Shown: one piece after another, positions 1 to 4,996 of the stretch
Layout of the letters: each line of letters starts with the position of its first letter
How positions within the stretch are numbered: position 1 is the stretch's first letter
Assembly: GCA_937896265.1 (NCBI GenBank)
Contig: CALBMD010000458.1
Span: 1-9,257 of the forward strand
Reading direction: 5' to 3'
Source: an uncultured Pseudomonadota bacterium
GTDB lineage: Bacteria > Bdellovibrionota_B > Oligoflexia > Oligoflexales > Bog-1112
Length of the DNA stretch: 9,257 nucleotides
Notes under the pieces: model-generated
What the model was told of the DNA's origin: nothing
The model's database searches: none
Seen by the model: the letters and a program-made list of their open reading frames with translations, nothing else
Program-made: the position numbers and the translations under genes

Positions 1-1407
1 TTTCAGCCAATTTTTTTGTATTTTACTCCCACTTTCTTGGGATAAAAAATTGATCTGAATTTTATCGCCAAATTGGCGTTTGATTTCATGTTCTGCCCCA
101 TAATTTAAAATCCTAAAATCTTGCCAGTTATTTTGATTTTTCCAATAATCTTTAATCTTAGCCCAAATGTTATTATTATAGACTTCACGTCTTGTGAAGA
201 TGACAAGTTTTTCTTCTTCTTTGAGGTTAGTAGCTTCCTGATATAGAGCAGCATAAATGGCTTTTTCTGATTCATAGATAGGTTTTAGTAACCGTAGATT
301 CAAGCCAATTCGGTTGGCCCAGTTTGCTGTGATTAGGGTTTGAAATAAATCTTGCATCTGCTGAGCACCAGCAGGGTTTTGGTATAGAGTTTCTTTTAAG
401 AGTAATAAAGCATCCTGCATGTGATGGCTAAAAGGTAGCCGAGGGTAGAATACAAGATTATTTGGTTCCCTGACGCCGCGTTTTTTACTTACTCCTTTTG
501 TTTGGCGTTCTTTAGCTTTTTCGATAGATTCTCTAATAATTTTTATAAGAATTTGCTCATTTTCTTTATTCTTACAATGCAGACAATATTCCAAAGATTG
601 TTCCCAATGAAGATTGAATTTGTATTTAAATTTAACATAGGGTTTTTGGGTTTGGTCATCTGCAAAATCAGTAATAATTAAGGGATCATTTTTGTTGAAA
701 AGCAAGAAATATTGATGTCCAGAGTCTTGCTCTTGGATTATTTCTATTATTTTTTGCTTAATTAAAAATTCTCTAGTTAGCGCTCTAACTTGATTTAATG
801 TCTTAGTATTCAGGTTTCTATTAAAATTTTTAATATTCGTTTTAGAAGCAATTACATCATCTTCATTTAGAAGGACAAGATCATGGGTTTTTTGTGAAAT
901 ATCAATAATCTCTATTTTGTCTGGATATAGCTCTTTAGCAGTATGAATGACCCCTGCATACATCAAGCGCATTCTTAAGCTATGACTGGTTTTGAAGTTA
1001 TCTTTGTTCCAAGTTTGGATACGATTAGCATCACCAACGGTATCGAAAAAAATTAATTTTTTAATTTTTTGGTTCTTGATGAAAAGTAAGAAATTTTCTA
1101 GCTTTTGTAAATCATTTAAAAAAGTATTTTTTATTAACAAAACTTCGAAGAATAACGATAAGGCGAAATTAATCTCTGTTGTAGCGTCCTCAGCATTTTG
1201 AGGTTTGAGATCACGAAGTGCGGCGAGAGATAGTGTTAGTTGACAGGCGCTCATGTTTACTTCACTGCAGGGGTTTTCTTCCCATTCGTTTACTATTATG
1301 AGGTCGTTGTTTTTTTTTGAAGAGGCATGAAGAGAAAACTCTGAAACAAATAAGAGTGTCATAAAAATGAAGAAAAACTGAAATCCCGGCATACTCTTAT
1401 CTTTCAT
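1..1407 (-). CDS. Secreted protein of unknown function, 3' end cut by window edge
   Basis: The frame stays open for 469 codons from the ATG at 1407-1405 to the left edge, so the C-terminus is missing. The protein starts MKDKSMPGFQFFFIFMTLLF, a basic tip followed by a hydrophobic core and a plausible signal peptidase I site after LHA (residue 28), so it is probably exported. The mature part is rich in Asn, Lys, Glu and Leu and looks mostly helical. A Cys pair in EYCLHCKN (about residues 283-290) resembles half of a metal or disulfide site. I recognise no family. An alternative start at Met6 would lose the basic tip of the signal peptide, so Met1 is preferred. The SD-like AAAAGG lies 7 nt before it. 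The gene runs in the same direction as the next leftward gene, 158 bp away, and has its own candidate promoter. Confidence 0.8.
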   Translation of the reverse strand, partial: MKDKSMPGFQFFFIFMTLLFVSEFSLHASSKKNNDLIIVNEWEENPCSEVNMSACQLTLSLAALRDLKPQNAEDATTEINFALSLFFEVLLIKNTFLNDLQKLENFLLFIKNQKIKKLIFFDTVGDANRIQTWNKDNFKTSHSLRMRLMYAGVIHTAKELYPDKIEIIDISQKTHDLVLLNEDDVIASKTNIKNFNRNLNTKTLNQVRALTREFLIKQKIIEIIQEQDSGHQYFLLFNKNDPLIITDFADDQTQKPYVKFKYKFNLHWEQSLEYCLHCKNKENEQILIKIIRESIEKAKERQTKGVSKKRGVREPNNLVFYPRLPFSHHMQDALLLLKETLYQNPAGAQQMQDLFQTLITANWANRIGLNLRLLKPIYESEKAIYAALYQEATNLKEEEKLVIFTRREVYNNNIWAKIKDYWKNQNNWQDFRILNYGAEHEIKRQFGDKIQINFLSQESGSKIQKNWLK

Positions 1408-1434
1408 ATTATTGCCTTTTGGCCGGGAGGCAAT
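1384..1434 (-). promoter_or_regulatory. Potential hairpin or pseudoknot around the ribosome binding site
   Basis: Read on the minus strand, ATTGCCT (1434-1428) pairs perfectly with AGGCAAT (1417-1411), and the SD-like AAAAGG falls in the loop edge and 3' arm. The loop contains CCCGGC, which is complementary to GCCGGG inside codons 5-7 (near 1390-1385). The two pairings could form alternative hairpins or an H-type pseudoknot enclosing the start codon. The complementarity is directly visible; a regulatory role is inference. It applies only if transcription starts upstream of about 1434. Confidence 0.35.
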
Positions 1435-1565
1435 CTATTAGAATCATCTAACAAGGTCAAGTGATTCCTCTTCTTATTTGTTACCTATAATATGGCTGTT
1501 TGTTTTAGGTTGGAAAAAATCTTTTGTTAACTCTTAAGTCTTCTTCCTGATGAGCTTGATTTTGA
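1408..1565. other. Intergenic spacer between two leftward genes
   Basis: This 158-bp AT-rich spacer holds the candidate promoters and the leader hairpin of the downstream gene. A short inverted repeat, GAATCA/TGATTC at 1441-1446 and 1462-1467, surrounds the -35 element and could be an operator. I see no GC-rich stem with a T-run that would end the transcript of the upstream gene (stop at 1566), so read-through is possible. Confidence 0.5.
1432..1460 (-). promoter_or_regulatory. Candidate sigma70-type promoter for the leftward secreted-protein gene
   Basis: On the minus strand TTGACC (1460-1455, 5 of 6 to the -35 consensus) is followed after 17 nt by TAGATT (1437-1432, 4 of 6 to the -10 consensus). 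Transcription would start near 1424-1425, leaving a leader of about 18 nt before the ATG. A second possible -10, TATTAT at 1492-1487, lies upstream but its -35 (TTCCAA) is weak. The choice matters because only the upstream start would include the whole hairpin described separately. Confidence 0.45.
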
Positions 1566-2714
1566 CTATCTCGTCAAGATTCCCCAGCAATTTCGTGGCA
1601 CGGAGCTACGAACTCCAGGGAGAGAAAGTATAGCCTGTAGTTCATTTAATTTGCGATACCGTTCAATATAATGAGTTGTCTCCTCAGGAGATAGTTTTGT
1701 TAAGTTACGTGGTATTTTTTGTACATATTGTAAGCAGCTAAGGCGTTTCTCTTCTTGTAAGCGTCGGTTCATTTTTTGTCCCCTTACCTGCCAGACGTCT
1801 TTTAACAAATTACTTCCAGCAATGAGGCCAAGTAAAGTCCCTGAGCCTAGTAAAAAGGTAGCGTATTTTTCAAGAACTAGTGCATGAAGATGGCGGTTGT
1901 AGACTGATAGGGTAGGATTAAAAATGCTTGGTATGATTAGCATGGGGTTCATAGAAAAGTTTTCTTTTTCTTGAAATCGTATGGATTCTAAAATTCTAGT
2001 ATTCACGAGAGCCATTTTTTGTTGCACGCTGAACGAAAAAGCTAATAGCTGAGCTGATTCTTCAGGTAGTCCAGCAGCTTCGTAAATTTGATGAACAGAG
2101 CTAAATAAGTTTTCGCTTGAGATACCCGAGGACATCTGGCTAATGCCCATTAAGGTTGGCAACACAGTTTCTATCTGCTGCTTATCAATGGCATCTTCTA
2201 CAACACGGAGCTGTACGCCTGCATGGCTGGTATGCTGCGCAGGGTTTACGGGTTGGTTGGCAAAGATCGCAGCATCAGCATAAGCATCGCTTTTAGGGTA
2301 GCGTCTTTTCAACGTATTGAGGTATCTAGCGCGCTCTTTTCTAGAGTTGCTGAGTAGATATCCTGCTAGGAGTAGGGAGGGCGTCTCACCTAAAGAATGG
2401 ATAGCAGTTGCTAGCTGTGTGTTATTGATTATTTCCACATGAGGTAGGCTTGTTCGTATGTTTTTTATAGGGTCGGCTTGTAAGAAATCATCTTCATCTT
2501 CTTTTTTATCCTCATTCTCATACTCCGAGGCAATTTTTATTTCTGCTTGTGCAGGCTCTACCGCGGCTGTTTGGAAGTTTTTTTCTTCAACGATACTTTG
2601 GATTGAGGATGAAGCATTTGGTTGATGATTAAGACGTATTTCTTGCAAGATCATAAGTAAGATAGCAAGGATGCCAAACAAGCTAAGGACGATGAGAAAT
2701 TGATAGAGTCGCAT
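1566..2714 (-). CDS. Membrane-anchored protein of unknown function with two predicted membrane segments
   Basis: The protein has 382 residues. Residues 5-24 (FLIVLSLFGILAILLMIL) form a strong N-terminal membrane anchor or uncleaved signal. A low-complexity, strongly acidic stretch follows at about 64-77 (EYENEDKKEDEDD). Residues about 90-270 form a mostly helical region, including RKERARYLNTLKRRYPKSDA at 125-144, which resembles the end of a TPR-like helical repeat. A second hydrophobic segment at about 284-303 (YATFLLGSGTLLGLIAGSNL) is followed by a basic region, then a mixed, charged tail. The basic stretch suggests the tail is cytoplasmic and the middle domain is periplasmic (inference). 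I recognise no family. AAAGG lies 6 nt before the ATG, within a hairpin arm. The gene is divergent from the GNAT gene at 2896. Confidence 0.8.
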   Translation of the reverse strand: MRLYQFLIVLSLFGILAILLMILQEIRLNHQPNASSSIQSIVEEKNFQTAAVEPAQAEIKIASEYENEDKKEDEDDFLQADPIKNIRTSLPHVEIINNTQLATAIHSLGETPSLLLAGYLLSNSRKERARYLNTLKRRYPKSDAYADAAIFANQPVNPAQHTSHAGVQLRVVEDAIDKQQIETVLPTLMGISQMSSGISSENLFSSVHQIYEAAGLPEESAQLLAFSFSVQQKMALVNTRILESIRFQEKENFSMNPMLIIPSIFNPTLSVYNRHLHALVLEKYATFLLGSGTLLGLIAGSNLLKDVWQVRGQKMNRRLQEEKRLSCLQYVQKIPRNLTKLSPEETTHYIERYRKLNELQAILSLPGVRSSVPRNCWGILTR

Positions 2715-2895
2715 ACCAGACCTTTATCTATGAAAAGGCCTGATACTAGCACATCCAAGGTTCAGGTAAGGCAGGAAATTTGGCTCGTTTTCTAATAAAA
2801 CAAGGTTTGTCTGAGTAAAAGCGTGAGAAGATCTAGCCAAGGGATTTGTTTTTTTTTATCTTATTTTTAGAAGTTTTTCACCATAGGGACTTGAT
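2715..2895. other. Divergent intergenic region
   Basis: This 181-bp region separates the start codons of a leftward gene (2714) and the rightward GNAT gene (2896), so it must hold promoters for both. The left part has the extended -10 and hairpin described separately. The right part is T-rich (2847-2878), with a run of nine T, and contains TATCTT as a weak -10 candidate for the GNAT gene. No convincing -35 is visible. Confidence 0.5.
2718..2751 (-). promoter_or_regulatory. Extended -10 candidate and leader hairpin covering the SD
   Basis: On the minus strand, TGC-TAGTAT (2751-2743) resembles an extended -10 element, with no convincing -35. Directly downstream AGGCCTTT (2741-2734) can pair with AAAGGTCT (2725-2718), 8 bp with one G-U pair and an 8-nt loop. 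The 3' arm contains the AAAGG that serves the ATG at 2714. If the leader includes both arms, ribosome access would be limited. If transcription starts 6-8 nt after the -10, part of the 5' arm is lost and the hairpin weakens. Confidence 0.35.
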
Positions 2896-3456
2896 ATGCA
2901 TATTACGGTTGTTAATACGGATAATGCAGCTGCGTTTGAGAAACGACTACAAGAGCTTCGTCAAATCCAAGATCTTCACCGATATGTTCCGAATAAGGAG
3001 CAACATAGTGGTTTTTTACTCACTATGACAGATGCCTCAAAGCTGAAGAGTTTATTAGAGCGTGGATCGCGTATTTATCTCGCTGTTGAAGGAGCTGATT
3101 TAGCTGGTTATTTGATAGCAACACCTCATCAGGTTGTAGAGGATCTTGTGGCGGCAAGTCCTGAGAATACTTTGTCTTTTGACTATCAAGAAGAAGAGGT
3201 TAAAGCTAAAGAGGCCTGTTTTATCTATCAGATTGCAGTCCATCCCAAGTATCTGCGCCATCAAGTGGGGGTGATACTACTTGACTATATTCGCAAGAAT
3301 GAATCTTCGCGGCATCTCCTTGCTGGTATCGCAACATTTCCTAGTAATAACCATGTATCTGTAGCTTTTTTCAAGGCATATGGTTTTAGCAGAATTGGCA
3401 GAATGTCTGTGAAGGGAGATGGGTCTAAAATTGATACAGACCTTTATCTTTGCTAA
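2896..3456 (+). CDS. GNAT-family N-acetyltransferase
   Basis: At 186 residues this has the usual size of a single-domain GNAT enzyme, which moves an acetyl group from acetyl-CoA to an amine; the substrate cannot be deduced. Strand-forming IYLAVEGADLAGYLIATP lies at 60-77. Motif A, with FIYQIAVHPKYL and the pyrophosphate-loop region RHQVGV, lies at 109-126. The C-terminal signature NNHVSVAFFKAYGFSRIG (151-168) is typical of the family. The loop departs from the usual R/Q-x-x-G-x-G/A, with Val at both glycine positions and a Gly between them, so acetyl-CoA binding may be altered. The ATG at 2896 has AGGGA 6 nt upstream. An overlapping open frame at 2846-3028 is out of frame with all GNAT motifs. 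The gene ends before a strong terminator and so is probably monocistronic. Confidence 0.85.
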   Translation: MHITVVNTDNAAAFEKRLQELRQIQDLHRYVPNKEQHSGFLLTMTDASKLKSLLERGSRIYLAVEGADLAGYLIATPHQVVEDLVAASPENTLSFDYQEEEVKAKEACFIYQIAVHPKYLRHQVGVILLDYIRKNESSRHLLAGIATFPSNNHVSVAFFKAYGFSRIGRMSVKGDGSKIDTDLYLC

Positions 3457-3516
3457 TCTGAAAAATCTTGTGCTTTTGCGCAGAACCGAGTCTGCACTTG
3501 GCCTTGTACTCTATAA

Positions 3517-3547
3517 AACTCAGGCCTAAAGGGCCTGGGTTATTTTT
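3517..3547 (+). terminator. Rho-independent terminator after the GNAT gene
   Basis: AACTCAGGCC (3517-3526) pairs over all 10 positions, with one T-G pair, with GGCCTGGGTT (3532-3541) around the loop TAAAG. The sequence ATTTTT follows directly (3542-3547). This is a textbook intrinsic terminator on the plus strand. It lies 60 bp after the GNAT stop codon and separates that gene from terC at 3601. Confidence 0.88.
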
Positions 3548-3600
3548 CGTCTCGCTCATGCTCGGCTGGAGATTCATACTTAATTATAAGGATCTAAATA

Positions 3601-4314
3601 ATGCATAGCCTTATGACTCCTGAATCATTGATTGCGTTTTTTACTTTAGTTGCCTTAGAATTAGTTCTTGGTATCGATAATATTATTTTTATATCGATTT
3701 TGTGCAGTAAATTACCTGTAAATCAGCAAGCGCGAGTAAGGACGATTGGTCTTTCAATTGCAGTAATTTCCAGGATTTTATTGTTGTTTTCTTTATCATG
3801 GGTTATTGGGCTAGTTGACCCCTTGTTTACAATCTTTTCACAAGAAATTTCAGGTCGTGATTTAATCCTTATTGGCGGTGGGCTCTTTTTGATTGGAAAA
3901 AGCACTCATGAGATTCACAATAAGGTAGAAGCATCAGAAGAAGATGTCGCAACTTCGAGAAAGGCAAGCGTTTTATCAGTCATAATTCAGATTATGCTAT
4001 TAGATATTATCTTCTCTCTTGATTCTGTAATTACTGCAGTTGGTATGGTCGATAACCTTATTATTATGATAGCTGCTGTATTGGTAGCAACATTCTTCAT
4101 GATTTTTACAGCGGGCCCCATCTCCAATTTTGTCGAGCATCATCCGACAATAAAGATTTTAGCTCTTAGCTTTTTGCTGCTGATTGGTATCACACTCGTA
4201 GCCGAAGGCCTTGATCAACATTTCTCAAAGTCATATATATATTTTGCCATGGCCTTTTCCACTTGTATTGAAATGTTGAATATTAGGGCGCGTAGTCGAG
4301 CTAAGAGTCACTAA
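3601..4314 (+). CDS. TerC-family integral membrane protein
   Basis: At 237 residues and about seven hydrophobic helices (roughly 10-33, 48-71, 86-100, 123-145, 151-171, 184-201, 211-226), this matches the short TerC/YgdQ/YkoY type. The family hallmarks are present: LELVLGIDNIIFIS (19-32) with acidic E20 and D26 inside the first helix, SKLP (36-39) followed by an Arg-containing loop, GGGLFLIGKSTHEI (92-105), and the second signature MLLDIIFSLDSVITAVGMVD (132-151) with D135 and D141. TerC proteins are linked to tellurite resistance and to metal (manganese) export that metallates exported proteins; the actual substrate here is unknown. AAGGA lies 8-9 nt before the ATG. The gene follows a terminator, so it should have its own promoter within 3548-3600, where I see only weak -10-like sequence. 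Downstream is the hairpin cluster, which could end its transcript. Confidence 0.9.
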   Translation: MHSLMTPESLIAFFTLVALELVLGIDNIIFISILCSKLPVNQQARVRTIGLSIAVISRILLLFSLSWVIGLVDPLFTIFSQEISGRDLILIGGGLFLIGKSTHEIHNKVEASEEDVATSRKASVLSVIIQIMLLDIIFSLDSVITAVGMVDNLIIMIAAVLVATFFMIFTAGPISNFVEHHPTIKILALSFLLLIGITLVAEGLDQHFSKSYIYFAMAFSTCIEMLNIRARSRAKSH

Positions 4315-4340
4315 GCGAAAGTTGTCTTTAGAGTATGCTT

Positions 4341-4398
4341 GGTCATCACCAGTCGTCGTGGCCGCACCGGCCTGACTGGCGTCAGGATCTGTTTGCAT
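4341..4398 (+). repeat. REP-like hairpin repeat, copy A (outer left)
   Basis: This runs from GGTCATCACCAG to ATCTGTTTGCAT. Relative to copy B it lacks one base after CCAG and lacks TG before ATCTG, which weakens the outer stem. Its core GGCCG-CAC-CGGCC (4360-4372) is a perfect 5-bp stem with a 3-nt loop, better paired as DNA than in B. It begins 26 bp after the terC stop codon. Confidence 0.85.
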
Positions 4399-4411
4399 AA
4401 CAAGCCTAAAG

Positions 4412-4472
4412 GGTCATCACCAGCCGGTCGTGGCTGCACCGGCCTGACCGGCGTCAGGTGATCTGTTTGCAT
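4412..4472 (+). repeat. REP-like hairpin repeat, copy B (inner left)
   Basis: This is the best-folded copy. Nested pairings are ATCACC (4416-4421) with GGTGAT (4457-4462), GCCGGTC (4423-4429) with GACCGGC (4446-4452), and GGCTG (4432-4436) with CGGCC (4440-4444, one T-G pair) around the loop CAC. Together these give about 18 bp of stem in 47 nt. It is almost identical in inverted orientation to copy C. Such a structure can act as a terminator-like or mRNA-stabilising element, as REP sequences do. Confidence 0.9.
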
Positions 4473-4528
4473 TATCCGTGTATTAGATGTCGCTATTCAA
4501 TCTCCTTAGCTTGTGGTTTCATAAAAAA

Positions 4529-4807
4529 ATGAAATCCTACATCTACATACTAACAAACAAGAATAAAACCGTTCTCTATATTGGAGTAACATCTAATCTC
4601 CAACAACGTCTACAACAGCATAGGCAGAAATTAATTCCTAGCTTCACCAAAAAGTACAATGTGGAGCATCTTATTTATTTTGAATCTTACCCAACAATAA
4701 GCGCAGCGAGCACTCGTGAAAAGCAGCTGAAATCTTGGATTCGTCTAGCAAAAGAACGGTTAATTGAGAAAATCAATCCCAAATGGAATTTCATTAACGC
4801 GGGGTAA
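4529..4807 (+). CDS. Small GIY-YIG nuclease-domain protein
   Basis: From the ATG at 4529 the protein has 92 residues, the usual size of stand-alone bacterial GIY-YIG proteins. The start at 4487 would add MSLFNLLSLWFHKK, which is not part of the family fold, so the inner Met is preferred; neither start has a good SD. Family features in order are SYIYILTN (3-10, the GIY strand), LYIGVT (16-21, the YIG strand), R27 in LQQRLQQH, Tyr43 in KKYN, LIYFESY (48-54), the catalytic-type Glu64 in STREKQLKSWIR, and NPKWNFI near the end. Tyr, Arg and Glu of the active site are therefore all present, which predicts a metal-dependent DNA-nicking enzyme. The gene lies wholly inside a set of mirrored hairpin repeats, so it may act on them. 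A role in homing, repair or repeat spread cannot be decided from sequence alone. Confidence 0.88.
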   Translation: MKSYIYILTNKNKTVLYIGVTSNLQQRLQQHRQKLIPSFTKKYNVEHLIYFESYPTISAASTREKQLKSWIRLAKERLIEKINPKWNFINAG

Positions 4808-4808
4808 A

Positions 4809-4867
4809 GCAAACAGATCACCTGACGCCGATCGGGCCGGTGCAGCCACGACCGGCTGGTGATGACC
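4809..4867 (-). repeat. REP-like hairpin repeat, copy C (inner right, inverted)
   Basis: On the minus strand it matches copy B over 59 positions with only two differences that I count (CCCGATCGG against CCTGACCGG). The inner stem GCCGGTC/GATCGGC still pairs through one G-T pair, so the fold is kept despite the change. It starts one base after the nuclease stop codon. Confidence 0.9.
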
Positions 4868-4886
4868 ATTTAGACTTAAGTTATAG

Positions 4887-4941
4887 AAACAGATCACCTG
4901 ACGTCGACTAGGCCGGTCAGGCCACAACGGCTGGTGATGAC
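4887..4941 (-). repeat. REP-like hairpin repeat, copy D (outer right, inverted)
   Basis: On the minus strand it runs GTCATCACCAGCCG to GTCAGGTGATCTGTTT. The ends are as in copies B and C, and outer ATCACC/GGTGAT and central GGCC/GGCC pairings remain. The middle has diverged (TTGTGGCCTGACC and CTAGTCGAC), so the inner stem is mostly lost. It is the least conserved copy and could also lie at the 3' end of the leftward deacetylase transcript. Confidence 0.82.
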
Positions 4942-4996
4942 GGCCATCTAACGCTCGATACCGGGGGGATTCTTGCTAACTTGAGATATAAAGAAA

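Larger units (their letters stand above)
4341..4942 (+). mobile_element. Candidate compact mobile unit: GIY-YIG gene in mirrored REP-like hairpin pairs
   Basis: Two direct copies of a hairpin sequence (4341-4398 and 4412-4472) lie left of a GIY-YIG nuclease gene, and two inverted copies (4809-4867 and 4887-4941) lie right of it. The spacers match in inverted orientation: both contain GATCTGTTT, then ATAAC, AAG, CTAAA and GGTCATCACC, with few differences. The whole left side of about 130 bp is therefore an imperfect inverted repeat of the right side. The gene stop is one base from the right repeat, so gene and repeats look like one unit of about 600 bp. It sits between convergent genes (terC and the deacetylase), a harmless insertion place. 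I see no clear target-site duplication at the outer edges, so the exact ends are uncertain. The repeats are seen directly; mobility is inference. Confidence 0.6.

Noticed and set aside
992..1201. Plus-strand open frame of 69 codons
   Set aside because: It is antisense to the long leftward secreted-protein frame, has no SD, and its Lys/Phe-rich sequence reflects the AT-rich reverse of coding DNA.
1486..1491. Perfect TATAAT on the plus strand
   Set aside because: No plus-strand gene follows; downstream DNA codes leftward. A chance match is likely in AT-rich DNA.
2846..3028. Plus-strand open frame of 60 codons before and overlapping the GNAT gene
   Set aside because: It starts in the T-rich leader, is out of frame with the GNAT motifs, and its sequence shows no family features.
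3480..3495. GCAGA/TCTGC hairpin after the GNAT gene
   Set aside because: It has only 5 bp and no T-run; the much stronger terminator at 3517-3547 explains transcript ending.
3524..4413. GCCTAAAGGG shared by the terminator (3524-3533) and the spacer between repeats A and B (4404-4413)
   Set aside because: The match is only 10 bp and the surrounding sequences are unrelated, so common origin is not supported.
4341..4941. The four hairpin repeats as a CRISPR array
   Set aside because: There are only two copies per side in opposite orientations, the spacers are short and themselves repeated, and a gene lies in the middle. No cas gene is present.
4321..4960. Target-site duplication around the candidate mobile unit
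   Set aside because: The sequences just outside copies A and D (ending TATGCTT and starting GGCCATC) show no convincing direct repeat, so the insertion ends remain undefined.
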